Assembly: GCF_900232905.1 (NCBI RefSeq)
Contig: NZ_OCTQ01000002.1
Span: 186,001-250,000 of the forward strand
Length of the DNA: 64,000 nt
Origin: Miniphocaeibacter massiliensis
Lineage (GTDB): Bacteria > Bacillota > Clostridia > Tissierellales > Peptoniphilaceae
Direction of reading: 5' to 3'
The notes beneath the pieces were generated by a model that was not told the DNA's origin, searched no databases, and saw only the letters and a list, made by a program, of their open reading frames with translations. Of this stretch, positions 20,186 to 28,564 are shown one piece after another. The number at the start of each line of letters is the position of its first letter. Positions within the stretch are counted from its first letter, which is position 1. A program made the position numbers and the translations under genes.

Positions 20186-21255
20186 TATATTATGTCCTTT
20201 AACTTTCTTAGTTTATTAAATAATTTAATCTTAAGATTTAAACTAACAAATTCATCGTATTCATACACAATATTATTTTTATTTGCCCATCTATATTTCC
20301 ATGGATATCTTCCAGCTCCAAAATCATAAATTCCTTTAAATTCTTTATTTATTAAATATTTAAATGTTTCTATATACAATGTATTATTGGGTCTATAATC
20401 ATAGTATTTATAATTGTAACCTGTATTCCATTCATAATATATATCATCATATAAATAACAAATTTTATAAACTATTATTTCTTCATTTTCATTTTTTAAT
20501 AAAAATATAACTACATTTTCATTGTCTATTATTAATTTACTGTATATATCTCCTTTAAAATCATCTGATAATATACTATATCTACTAGTTCTATTTTTTT
20601 CCTTATTTAAAAAATCTTGTTCTTTCTGGTGAATATCTGAAATATCAGCAAATATTTTTTCGTCAATTTGATTTCCTATTAATATTTCAAAATTGTATTT
20701 AGCATCCCTTAGTAGTCTATTTTTATAATTTTTCATATTTTTAGATATATTAATATCATTTAATTTATATATTTCAGAAAAATCCAATTCAGGAACTTCT
20801 ACAAGATAATTAAGTGAATTATTTAGTTTGTCATTGCTTAAAATATAGTTCGCTAATTTAGACTGAAATTCAATATAACTTAAATTTATTCTATCAAATC
20901 TATCTCTGTTTTTTTCTATAAAACTAAATATTTCTTTGAAATATAAGTTAGATTTTCCATTTTCACTTATTATAATATCAAAATAATCTCCAACACCTAT
21001 AAACTTTAACTCTCTAATTTCTCCTATTTTGGTTTTTCTCTTTTCAATATACAAAGGAGCTACCGATAAAAGTTCTGTATTTTTTTCTAAAATCACTATA
21101 AAAAGTTCATTATTTTTATTTACAACTTCTTCTATCCAATATTTCAAGTAATTAAATGTTGAATAATATTTTACATTTGAACCATCTTCTAATTCTTTCC
21201 ACTTTTTTTCAATTCTTTTTAATTCATCTAAGTTTTTTATTATTCTTAATTCCAT
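20185..21255 (-). CDS. GNAT/FemAB-like acyltransferase (Acetyltransf_6, CelD/BcsL type)
   Basis: 356 aa. The C-terminal half has the pattern of the double-GNAT Acetyltransf_6 family: YKICYLYDDIYYEWNTGYN, then YRPNNTLYIETFKYLI and YDFGAGRYPWKYRWAN. Members aid capsule, cellulose and surface glycan decoration by amino-acyl or acyl transfer. First of the trio with the smaller GNAT and the PIG-L deacetylase; 38 nt after yfhO. Donor and acceptor cannot be read from the sequence. Confidence 0.8.
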   Translation of the reverse strand: MELRIIKNLDELKRIEKKWKELEDGSNVKYYSTFNYLKYWIEEVVNKNNELFIVILEKNTELLSVAPLYIEKRKTKIGEIRELKFIGVGDYFDIIISENGKSNLYFKEIFSFIEKNRDRFDRINLSYIEFQSKLANYILSNDKLNNSLNYLVEVPELDFSEIYKLNDINISKNMKNYKNRLLRDAKYNFEILIGNQIDEKIFADISDIHQKEQDFLNKEKNRTSRYSILSDDFKGDIYSKLIIDNENVVIFLLKNENEEIIVYKICYLYDDIYYEWNTGYNYKYYDYRPNNTLYIETFKYLINKEFKGIYDFGAGRYPWKYRWANKNNIVYEYDEFVSLNLKIKLFNKLRKLKDII

Positions 21256-21293
21256 TTAATTTGCTCAACCTCATATCTTAATATATAAACTCT

Positions 21294-23873
21294 TTATCTA
21301 GTTTTATATTTCATTTTTTTTAGTTTTTTTAATTTATTTATAGAATATAGCCCTGTTATTATAATTATTGAAATTTCAGTTATAATCATCCCCTCTACAA
21401 AACCAGGAGATTTATATTTAAACTCTATTTTCTGATTACCTTCATCTAGGTAAGCCCCCACAAAAGCTTCTTTATATGGAACTATTTTTTTTTTCTTTCC
21501 ATCTACATAAAGTTCCCAGCCTTCGTTATATGGAATAGAAGTGAAGAAATACCCATCATTTAATACCGTAATATTTCCTTTTATATTCGAAGAACTATAT
21601 TCATCAATATTAATAATTTCACTTGAAAGCTTTTCATATCCTTGTTGAAATACTTCTTCATTTAATAATGCTAATTTACAATAATAATTTCCATCATCTT
21701 CATCTATTAAATCAACTGAAACTTTAACTTTATCGCCCTTTTGATAATATCCAGAAGGTATTACTGTATTTTCTCTAGTTTCGTATTCGTTAAGAGCATC
21801 TTCTTTTCCTATTTTTACTTTCCAAACCAAATTTTTATCAGACTCCAAATAATAAAATCCTGTTTTTGGTATATTATACTCTATTTCTATTTTTCCTTTT
21901 TCCTGACCTTCGTCCATCTTATAATCATAAGTATCATTTAAGGAATTAAATAATTCTATATTTTCAAATGTTACATTGCTTTTACTTATAATATTAAAAA
22001 CATTATCTTTTATTCCTGTAAAACTTTTGAATAATGTATTTTGATTATTTATTAAACCACCAGCATAATTTACATTAGGCGAATTTTTATCTACCATGAA
22101 ACCTAAAGGTAAAGCTTTATGATTTCTATATAAAAACGTATTATTTTCTTTATCTACCAAATCCATAGTAAAATTATCATTCAACTTTTTATTTTTTGAT
22201 ACTAAATATTTTATATCAAATATAGAATTCGTTACTGGAGAACCATAATTATAAAAATATCTGTTACTAAGTGGATATGATGGTATTCCTATATCATCTA
22301 AAAACTTTGAGATTCTAGCATCTATAGTTGAAGAAAAGAATGATACTCCATTATATTGGTATAATGGCGGGTCATTAAATGTAAATCTATCAACAACTTC
22401 CATTCTATAAAATTTACCTTTTTCTTTTTTATCAGCCTTTTTCACTAGCGCTTCTATTTCAGATCTATTTTGGTGAAATTGAGAATATGTTGTTTTACCA
22501 GCTGTGCTTAGCCCTATAAATGCATTTGCTGTTATTTCTGCTATTATTAATATAAATAAAATTATTCCATATACTTTTTTAGTTTTGTAATTTTTTAAAT
22601 ACAACAATACTAAATAAACACTAAATAATATTATATTAGCTATTAAAATAGGTAATTCTCTATTTCCTGCAAGTAATACAACTATACCCAAACTCATTAT
22701 TCCCAGTGCAATAAATTCTTTACTAGCTAGCTTGTTTAAATTTTTGTACCCTTTGTATGACAATACGATTACAACAAAAGAAAATATAAACGTAAATCTA
22801 TAAGGAAGCATATTAGTGTATCTTAAACCATGCCATATATAATTTAATATATTTATATTTGTACTAAGTATTAGAAAAACTAACACCATAAATGATAATA
22901 TTTTTTCTCTTAATTTTATTTCTTTTGAATAATAATAAACTACCAAAAGAAATAAACAAATCAACCCTGAATATATATTTGGTAATCCCTCTGTGACAGT
23001 TGGATAATTAAATGCCAACATATTTGACAATACATCTAAAAAGGATTCATATATTTCCATTTCTCCCTGAAATGGACTGGCTGTTTTGTACACCTTCCCT
23101 AGACCTATGAATGTAGGTATTAAAATCCATGCACATAAACCTGCTGATAGTAAAGATGATCCCAATACAGCAAATCCCTTTTTTATAAAATTAGTAAATT
23201 TTACTTTTATATTTATTGAATAGAAAAAATAAAAAATCACTATAAATATACATATAAATATACTCATATAGTAATTTGTCAACAAACATAAAGCTAGTGA
23301 CCCCAAGTACAATCCATACTTATTTTTTGTAATAGCTTGTTTTAATCCAAGTGCTACAAGTGGGAGTAATGAAACTACATCTAACCACATAATATTCCAA
23401 TAATATCCTGCTAGAAATCCACAAAATGCATATAGTAAAGAAAAAATCACGACTGTATAATCTTTTTTATTGTATATACTTTTCAAATACATCAAGCAAA
23501 ATAAACTGGCAAAACTTATTTTTAAAGAAATTAAAACAGCAAAAAAATAACTTAATAACTTTGCTGGGACTAATATTGATAATAAATTTAAAGGACTTGC
23601 ACAGTAGTAAGCCATTAAAGATAAAAAATCTGTCCCCATTCCCATATGCCATGAATAAAATATAGATTCTCCTTCTAGGATTTTTCCTCTTAATTCAGCT
23701 AAAAATTGATAATATTGGTGATATGCATCTACAACAAGTATCTGATTATCACCGAATGGATAATATTTAAATACAATATATAAAATATTTAATATGATAA
23801 ACGGTATAGCAAAAGCTAATATATGAAAATAATTTTTATTGTTTCTTATTTTATTAATAATTTTTAAAAACAT
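21294..23873 (-). CDS. YfhO family membrane protein
   Basis: 859-aa integral membrane protein with about a dozen hydrophobic segments in the first 450 residues, a large extracellular region (about residues 460-820) and one last membrane helix near the C-terminus. YfhO of Bacillus and its Listeria and Lactobacillus relatives are GT-C-fold glycosyltransferases that glycosylate lipoteichoic acid or move lipid-linked sugars. Supporting segments are HQYYQFLAELRGKI, GDQ/DNQILVVDAYHQ and, near the end, IPYNEGWELYVDGKK and YKSPGFVEG. It heads the surface-glycan block with the three transferase/deacetylase genes. Confidence 0.88.
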   Translation of the reverse strand: MFLKIINKIRNNKNYFHILAFAIPFIILNILYIVFKYYPFGDNQILVVDAYHQYYQFLAELRGKILEGESIFYSWHMGMGTDFLSLMAYYCASPLNLLSILVPAKLLSYFFAVLISLKISFASLFCLMYLKSIYNKKDYTVVIFSLLYAFCGFLAGYYWNIMWLDVVSLLPLVALGLKQAITKNKYGLYLGSLALCLLTNYYMSIFICIFIVIFYFFYSINIKVKFTNFIKKGFAVLGSSLLSAGLCAWILIPTFIGLGKVYKTASPFQGEMEIYESFLDVLSNMLAFNYPTVTEGLPNIYSGLICLFLLVVYYYSKEIKLREKILSFMVLVFLILSTNINILNYIWHGLRYTNMLPYRFTFIFSFVVIVLSYKGYKNLNKLASKEFIALGIMSLGIVVLLAGNRELPILIANIILFSVYLVLLYLKNYKTKKVYGIILFILIIAEITANAFIGLSTAGKTTYSQFHQNRSEIEALVKKADKKEKGKFYRMEVVDRFTFNDPPLYQYNGVSFFSSTIDARISKFLDDIGIPSYPLSNRYFYNYGSPVTNSIFDIKYLVSKNKKLNDNFTMDLVDKENNTFLYRNHKALPLGFMVDKNSPNVNYAGGLINNQNTLFKSFTGIKDNVFNIISKSNVTFENIELFNSLNDTYDYKMDEGQEKGKIEIEYNIPKTGFYYLESDKNLVWKVKIGKEDALNEYETRENTVIPSGYYQKGDKVKVSVDLIDEDDGNYYCKLALLNEEVFQQGYEKLSSEIINIDEYSSSNIKGNITVLNDGYFFTSIPYNEGWELYVDGKKKKIVPYKEAFVGAYLDEGNQKIEFKYKSPGFVEGMIITEISIIIITGLYSINKLKKLKKMKYKTR

Positions 23874-23912
23874 AATCCCTCTCCTAATCGTCTATGAATA
23901 TTATAACTTAAA

Positions 23913-23946
23913 AAACAATAAAAAAAGGATAGGTAACTATCCTTTT
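23913..23946 (-). terminator. Terminator after ridA
   Basis: Stem AAAAGGATAG/CTATCCTTTT (23923-23932 with 23937-23946), 4-nt loop, T-run TTTTTTTATT on the minus strand. It ends the obgE-to-ridA transcript before yfhO. Confidence 0.9.
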
Positions 23947-23953
23947 ATAAGAT

Positions 23954-24349
23954 TTATTCTAATGAATCATTTATTAAAGCTGTTGCTTCAATTTCAATAA
24001 CTGCATCTTTTGGTAATTTAGCTACTTGAACTAAAGCTCTAGCTGGTTTATGATCACCAAAGAAGTTTGTATAAACTTCGTTAATAGCATCGAAATCAGC
24101 AATGTCTTTTACAAAAACTCCCACTCTAGCTATATCTGTTAATTTTCCACCTGCAGCTTCAATAATTGCTAAAACATTGTCTAAGCTTGTTTGAGTTGCT
24201 TCTTTTACTTCTGTAACTAAGTTACCATCTTTGATTGGTAATTGTCCTGATACTAAAACTGTATCTGCTCCTTTTAATCCTCTTGTTCCTTGTGAATAAG
24301 GACCAATTGCTGCTGGTGCTTTGTGTGTTGTAATAAATTCTACGCTCAT
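23954..24349 (-). CDS. ridA: RidA family enamine/imine deaminase
   Basis: Hydrolyses reactive enamines and imines, such as 2-aminoacrylate formed by PLP enzymes. 131 aa. Family marks are PAAIGPYSQG near residue 12, VSGQLP, and the substrate-Arg region ARVGVFVKD, with the C-terminal PARALVQVAKLPKDAVIEIEA. Nineteen nt downstream of rsfS, so probably the last gene of the obgE operon; an SD (AGGAGA) precedes the ATG. Confidence 0.96.
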   Translation of the reverse strand: MSVEFITTHKAPAAIGPYSQGTRGLKGADTVLVSGQLPIKDGNLVTEVKEATQTSLDNVLAIIEAAGGKLTDIARVGVFVKDIADFDAINEVYTNFFGDHKPARALVQVAKLPKDAVIEIEATALINDSLE

Positions 24350-24368
24350 TAAAATTTCTCCTTTAAAT

Positions 24369-24692
24369 CTATATTTTTTTACTCCAAAGTCTTTCTAAAT
24401 CATAGTACTCTCTAAACTCTGGTGTAAATACATGTACTATTATATCACCTAAATCCACTAGAATCCAGTTCCCATCTCTATAACCTTCTTTACCTAGTAA
24501 ATCAAGGTTATTTTCTGTGGCTATTTTTTCTACTTCATCTGCAATAGATTGAGTTTGATTTGCAGTATTACCTGTAGCAATAACAAAATAATCTGCTAAA
24601 GCTTGTCCATTTTCCAGCTCTATAACTTCAATATCTTTAGCTATCTTTTCTTCACATGCTTCTTTTATTAAGTTTATCTTATCCTTCAACAT
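24369..24692 (-). CDS. rsfS: Ribosome silencing factor RsfS
   Basis: 107-aa protein that binds L14 and blocks 30S-50S joining under starvation. Segments DYFVIATGNTANQTQSIADEV and the C-terminal DLGDIIVHVFTPEFREYYDLERLW are diagnostic. It overlaps the yqeK stop region by 14 nt, the usual nadD-yqeK-rsfS arrangement of Firmicutes. Confidence 0.97.
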   Translation of the reverse strand: MLKDKINLIKEACEEKIAKDIEVIELENGQALADYFVIATGNTANQTQSIADEVEKIATENNLDLLGKEGYRDGNWILVDLGDIIVHVFTPEFREYYDLERLWSKKI

Positions 24693-25263
24693 ATCCTCCT
24701 AATAAGCTATTTCTTAGTAATATAGTATTAATTGAAATTTCTTGATTTCTTTTTATTAAGTATAATATAGTATTATTTATACTTAATATTATAGCACTAT
24801 TTAAATCTAATAATGATTTTTCTCTAATTTTCTTTACATTATTGTAATTTCTTCCAATTTCTGTCTTATCAGCTAAGTATAACACCTTTTCAAAATCATT
24901 CATATTTAATCTTCCTGTAGTATGATATATTATAGCGTTTAATATTTGCACATCTTTGATTTTGTATTTATTTTTAGCCACTATAGCTCCTAATAAGCAA
25001 TGCTCCAAAAAAGGATTACGAAATTCTTTAAATTCTTCTTTACTTATTAATAAATTAAATTCTTCAGAATACAAATTTTTATAAGTATCCTCTTTTCCTT
25101 TTGCACAGTCGTGTAAAAGAGCTGCTATTTTAATTTTTTCTTTATTTATATTATATAAACCTGCTAATTCAATAGATTTTTCGACAACTCGTAAAGTATG
25201 TTCGTATCTAGATTTTTTCAATTTATCTCTCAAATCATTTTGAATATCTTCAAATCTACACAT
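24679..25263 (-). CDS. yqeK: HD-domain nucleotide hydrolase YqeK
   Basis: 194-aa HD-domain protein of the YqeK group; characterised members cleave diadenosine tetraphosphate to two ADP. HD motif is AALLHDCAKG near residue 48, with an earlier RYEHTLRVVE (first His) and HCLLGAIVA and IIYHTTGR further on. It lies between nadD (8-nt overlap) and rsfS (14-nt overlap), so translation is coupled across all three. Confidence 0.94.
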   Translation of the reverse strand: MCRFEDIQNDLRDKLKKSRYEHTLRVVEKSIELAGLYNINKEKIKIAALLHDCAKGKEDTYKNLYSEEFNLLISKEEFKEFRNPFLEHCLLGAIVAKNKYKIKDVQILNAIIYHTTGRLNMNDFEKVLYLADKTEIGRNYNNVKKIREKSLLDLNSAIILSINNTILYLIKRNQEISINTILLRNSLLGGYVEG

Positions 25264-25864
25264 ATAACCCTTCTTTTTCTATATATCTAAAGGTATTATA
25301 TTCCAAATAATATCTTGGATTTTGCCCATTTCTAAATCTTTCTCTAATATTTGTTGATGAAATATCCAGAAAAGACGTTGGAATTTCTTCTATATTGTAT
25401 CCTTTTAAATTTAATTCAACTATTTTTTCTCGAAGTAGCTCTATGTTTTTATAAGATCTTCTAGCTACTAATATTTTTGTTTCAGATAAAAATTCTTTAT
25501 ACTTATACCAACTTTCAATACTCATTAAAGAGTCTTCTCCCATTATAAAATAAATTTCTTCAATACCATATAATGACTTTAAATATTTTACAGTTTCAAA
25601 AGAATAGCTTCTTGATTTTTTGTTTATTTCAAAATCCGAAATTTCAAAATTGTCATTATTGCTAGTTGAAATCTTAACCATTTCAAATCTTTTATGACTT
25701 GATACTATTTCTCTATCCTTATGAGGAGGTGTACCTGCTGGCATAAAAATTATTCTATCTAACTTTTTAAACTCTAATGCTTCTTGAGCTATTGCCAAAT
25801 GTCCTATATGGATAGGATTAAATGTCCCCCCCATTATAGCTATATTTTTATTTTGGCAATTCAA
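25256..25864 (-). CDS. nadD: Nicotinate-nucleotide adenylyltransferase
   Basis: Adenylyl transfer to nicotinate mononucleotide in NAD synthesis. Motifs: GGTFNPIHIGHLAIA (nucleotide-binding HxGH) and ISSTNIR near the C-terminus. The open frame extends to 25897, but the best-spaced ribosome site (AAGGA) points to the TTG at 25864, which gives MNCQNKNIAIMGGTF and 202 residues. This start overlaps the yhbY end by 17 nt. An ATG five codons before the motif end (MGGTF) has no ribosome site, so is less likely. Confidence 0.93.
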   Translation of the reverse strand: MNCQNKNIAIMGGTFNPIHIGHLAIAQEALEFKKLDRIIFMPAGTPPHKDREIVSSHKRFEMVKISTSNNDNFEISDFEINKKSRSYSFETVKYLKSLYGIEEIYFIMGEDSLMSIESWYKYKEFLSETKILVARRSYKNIELLREKIVELNLKGYNIEEIPTSFLDISSTNIRERFRNGQNPRYYLEYNTFRYIEKEGLYV

Positions 25865-26138
25865 TTTTCTTTTCCTTAGATTCTCTGTAAACAACAAATT
25901 TAGATCCTATTATTTGAACAAATTCTGCATTTAAATTATCCAAAATAGTTTCAACTATTTCATTTTTATCATCCAAGTTATTATTTAATATCTTTACTTT
26001 TATTAATTCTCTCTTCTTTAGTAAATCATCTAATTGTTTCAAAGTATTCTCTGAAATTCCACCTTTACCAATTAGTAAAAGAGGTTCCATATCGTGAGCT
26101 AACCCCTTTAGATACGCTCTTTGTTTTGGATTAATCAT
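25848..26138 (-). CDS. yhbY: RNA-binding protein YhbY (CRM domain)
   Basis: 96-aa CRM-domain protein associated with pre-50S particles. It has the hallmark LLIGKGGISENTLKQLDDLLKK (GxxG loop within) and begins with LNPKQ-like INPKQRAYLKGLAHD. It sits eight nt after obgE; both act in 50S assembly. Conserved obgE-yhbY-nadD order. Confidence 0.96.
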   Translation of the reverse strand: MINPKQRAYLKGLAHDMEPLLLIGKGGISENTLKQLDDLLKKRELIKVKILNNNLDDKNEIVETILDNLNAEFVQIIGSKFVVYRESKEKKIELPK

Positions 26139-26146
26139 ATATCCTC

Positions 26147-27418
26147 CTAGTCAAAATATTCAAATTCCATTTCACCAACTATAACATAGTCTCCATCTTG
26201 TATCCCATTTTCTTTTAATTTAATAAAAACTTTTTTATCTGTTAAAACTTTTTGGAAATGTTTTAATGCCTCATTGTCTTCAAAGTTAGTTCTATAAACT
26301 AAATCGTCTATTAAAGGTCCTGTAACTATATAAGTATTATCTCTTTTAGTTATTTCATAATCAGGCTCTTTTTCATCTTCAAATGGAATATATTCTTCAT
26401 CATATGTCTCATATTCAAATCCTACTTCTTTTAATATTTCCCATATTTTATATTTTAATTTATCTATTCCCTCTGTTGTAGCTGCTGACATTTCTATTAT
26501 GTCATCTACTCTATCTACAAAAGCGTTTTTTATACTCTCTAGTCCTTCTTTTGCACCTTGTAAGTCTATTTTATTTGCAACTATGATTTCTTTTTTATCA
26601 GCTATTTTTATATTGTATGATAATAATTCTTTTCTTATTGAATTATAATCATCTACAGGGTTCCTACCTTCACTGCCTGAAGCATCTAATACATGAACCA
26701 ATACCCTAGTTCTTTCAACATGCTTTAAGAAATCAAATCCAAGCCCTACTCCTTCACTAGCTCCTTCTATGATACCTGGAATATCTGCAATAACAAAAGA
26801 TTCTCCCTCTCCTATTTTTACTACTCCCAAATTAGGTTCTAATGTTGTAAAGTGATAATTTGCAATCTTAGGCTTAGCTTCGCTAATTATTGAAAGTATA
26901 GATGATTTTCCAACATTAGGAAGACCTATCAAACCAACATCTGCTATAAGTTTTATCTCTAATTTAACTATCCTTTCTTGCCCTTTTGTACCAGGTTCAG
27001 CAAATCTTGGAGCTTGTCTTGTAGAATTAGAAAACTTAGCATTTCCTCTACCGCCTTTACCTCCTCTACAAACAAGATATTCTTCACCATGATACTTCAT
27101 GTCATGAATTACTCTATCTGTATCGTAATCCTTAATTAATGTACCTATTGGAACTTTAAGATATAAGTCTTCTCCTTTTTTACCGTACATTCTTTTAGTT
27201 CCACCATTTTCACCATTTTCAGCTTTGTAATGTCTCTTATAGCGAAAATCCATAAGTGTTCTTATACTCTCATCAGCAATGATGTAAATACTTCCACCAT
27301 TACCACCATCACCACCAAAAGGTCCTCCTGATGGTTCAAACTTTTCTCTACGAAAAGCTACTGCTCCATCTCCGCCTCTTCCTGCTTTTAATTCAATTTT
27401 TGCAACATCTATAAACAT
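26147..27418 (-). CDS. obgE: GTPase ObgE/CgtA
   Basis: GTPase needed for 50S maturation and stress control. 423 aa in three domains: glycine-rich Obg fold (residues 1-158, e.g. GGDGGNGGSIY), G domain with G1 GLPNVGKSS near 164-172, G3 DIPGIIEGASEG and G4 NKID, and the Firmicute C-terminal OCT domain from about 345. It is the first gene after the rpmA terminator; TATAGT/TATAAA-like -10 elements lie in the 45-bp gap but I cannot pick one -35. Confidence 0.98.
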   Translation of the reverse strand: MFIDVAKIELKAGRGGDGAVAFRREKFEPSGGPFGGDGGNGGSIYIIADESIRTLMDFRYKRHYKAENGENGGTKRMYGKKGEDLYLKVPIGTLIKDYDTDRVIHDMKYHGEEYLVCRGGKGGRGNAKFSNSTRQAPRFAEPGTKGQERIVKLEIKLIADVGLIGLPNVGKSSILSIISEAKPKIANYHFTTLEPNLGVVKIGEGESFVIADIPGIIEGASEGVGLGFDFLKHVERTRVLVHVLDASGSEGRNPVDDYNSIRKELLSYNIKIADKKEIIVANKIDLQGAKEGLESIKNAFVDRVDDIIEMSAATTEGIDKLKYKIWEILKEVGFEYETYDEEYIPFEDEKEPDYEITKRDNTYIVTGPLIDDLVYRTNFEDNEALKHFQKVLTDKKVFIKLKENGIQDGDYVIVGEMEFEYFD

Positions 27419-27465
27419 ATTTTTACCTTTTCCTTTAACTTTATACTACTATACTACAAATTGTG

Positions 27466-27496
27466 AAATAAAAAAGCAACACTAATAAAGTGTTGC
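27466..27496 (-). terminator. Terminator after rpmA
   Basis: Stem GCAACACT/AGTGTTGC (27476-27483 with 27489-27496), 5-nt loop, T-run TTTTTTATTT on the minus strand. It separates rplU-prp-rpmA from the obgE operon. Confidence 0.88.
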
Positions 27497-27502
27497 AAAT
27501 TT

Positions 27503-27793
27503 TTAAGCTAACTCTTGTCTTGGGTAAACTGAAATTTGTTTTTTATCTTTACCCTTTCTTTCGTATTTAACTATACCATCAATAGTAGCGAATAAAGTAT
27601 CATCTCCACCTTTACCTACATTGTTTCCAGGATGGAATTTAGTACCTCTTTGTCTTACTAAAATATTTCCAGCAAGAACAAATTGTCCGTCACCTCTTTT
27701 AGTACCAAGCATTTTTGCAGCACTATCACGACCATTTTTAGAACTACCTACTCCTTTTTTACTAGCAAATAGTTGTAAGTCCATTTTTAACAT
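27503..27793 (-). CDS. rpmA: 50S ribosomal protein L27
   Basis: 96 aa from ATG 27793, chosen because GGAGGTG lies 7-8 nt upstream and the product then begins [18 protein letters not shown]. The first nine residues are the Firmicute extension that the Prp protease removes after LQLFA to expose the mature Ser-Lys-Lys N-terminus reaching the peptidyl transferase centre. The prp gene is directly upstream, ending one base before the ATG's ribosome site region. Confidence 0.98.
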   Translation of the reverse strand: MLKMDLQLFASKKGVGSSKNGRDSAAKMLGTKRGDGQFVLAGNILVRQRGTKFHPGNNVGKGGDDTLFATIDGIVKYERKGKDKKQISVYPRQELA

Positions 27794-27794
27794 A

Positions 27795-28139
27795 TTATCG
27801 CACCTCCTCGTATTCGACGCTAATATATTCATTATAAGTATCTTTTATACTGTTTAAAGCTAATTTTAAACTATTTAAAATCAGCGACGTAGATTCTACT
27901 TCTTTACTTGTCATACCTTCATATCTAATTTTAAGCTTACTAATATTGTTATCAATTTCGTAATCTATAAACTTCTCTACTTTTACTATTTCTGTCAAAG
28001 TATTAATTGAATTTATAAAATAAACTGAAACTGCAGAGCATACAATATCTTTTCCACTTTCGTCAAATTCAGCATGACCTTTTGACTTTATTTCAATAAT
28101 TCTATCATCTTTATCTAAAGTCAAAACAATTTCAATCAT
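27795..28139 (-). CDS. prp: Ribosomal-processing cysteine protease Prp
   Basis: Cysteine protease that trims the N-terminal extension of L27. 114 aa. Catalytic dyad H22 (SKGHAEF) and C34 (DIVCSAVS) are in the family positions. It lies between rplU and rpmA, 1 nt from each, as in other Firmicutes. Its presence fits the LQLFA cleavage motif on L27. Confidence 0.97.
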   Translation of the reverse strand: MIEIVLTLDKDDRIIEIKSKGHAEFDESGKDIVCSAVSVYFINSINTLTEIVKVEKFIDYEIDNNISKLKIRYEGMTSKEVESTSLILNSLKLALNSIKDTYNEYISVEYEEVR

Positions 28140-28140
28140 A

Positions 28141-28452
28141 CTAACCTTCTATAGCTTCAATTTTAATCTTAGTGAAAGGTTGACGATGTCCTTTTTTCTT
28201 TCTATAGTTTTTCTTAGGCTTAAATTTAAAAACTATTACTTTCTTACCTTTGCCTTGAGCTTCTACTGTAGCTTTTATTTTTGCTCCTTCTACATTTGGA
28301 CTTCCAACTTTAACATTGTCTCCATCAGCAATTAAAAGTACATTATCAAATTCTACAGTTTCTCCAATTTCAGCATTTAATTTCTCAACATAGTAACATT
28401 TTCCTGCTTCTACATTATATTGTTTACCACCTGTTTGTAATACTGCGTACAT
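28141..28452 (-). CDS. rplU: 50S ribosomal protein L21
   Basis: 103 aa, with the family signature [36 protein letters not shown] near the C-terminus (shown in part). Preceded by AAGGAGGTG seven nt before ATG and by the L21 leader RNA. First gene of rplU-prp-rpmA. Confidence 0.98.
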   Translation of the reverse strand: MYAVLQTGGKQYNVEAGKCYYVEKLNAEIGETVEFDNVLLIADGDNVKVGSPNVEGAKIKATVEAQGKGKKVIVFKFKPKKNYRKKKGHRQPFTKIKIEAIEG

Positions 28453-28530
28453 TTAGTGCACCTCCTTATTTTAAGACTCGCCAGGATAAGGTGACTATGC
28501 TTTAAAACCTTGCCTGAGCGGTTACACACT
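28453..28530 (-). ncRNA. Ribosomal protein L21 leader RNA
   Basis: The 5' untranslated region of rplU carries the conserved L21-leader core, on the minus strand CCGCTCAGGCAAGG then TTTTAAAGCATAG and TATCCTGGCGAGTC, ending in AATAAGGAGGTG. This is the Firmicute L21 leader, thought to let ribosomal protein control its own operon. Extent set from the predicted start near 28530 to the rplU ATG. Confidence 0.85.
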
Positions 28531-28535
28531 CAATT

Positions 28536-28564
28536 AGTATATAGTAATCTTATTTAATTGTCAA
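28536..28564 (-). promoter_or_regulatory. Promoter of rplU-prp-rpmA
   Basis: Consensus TTGACA (28564-28559), exactly 17-nt spacer, TATACT (28541-28536) on the minus strand. The -35 lies inside the last codons of the RNase E/G-like gene. Confidence 0.85.
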
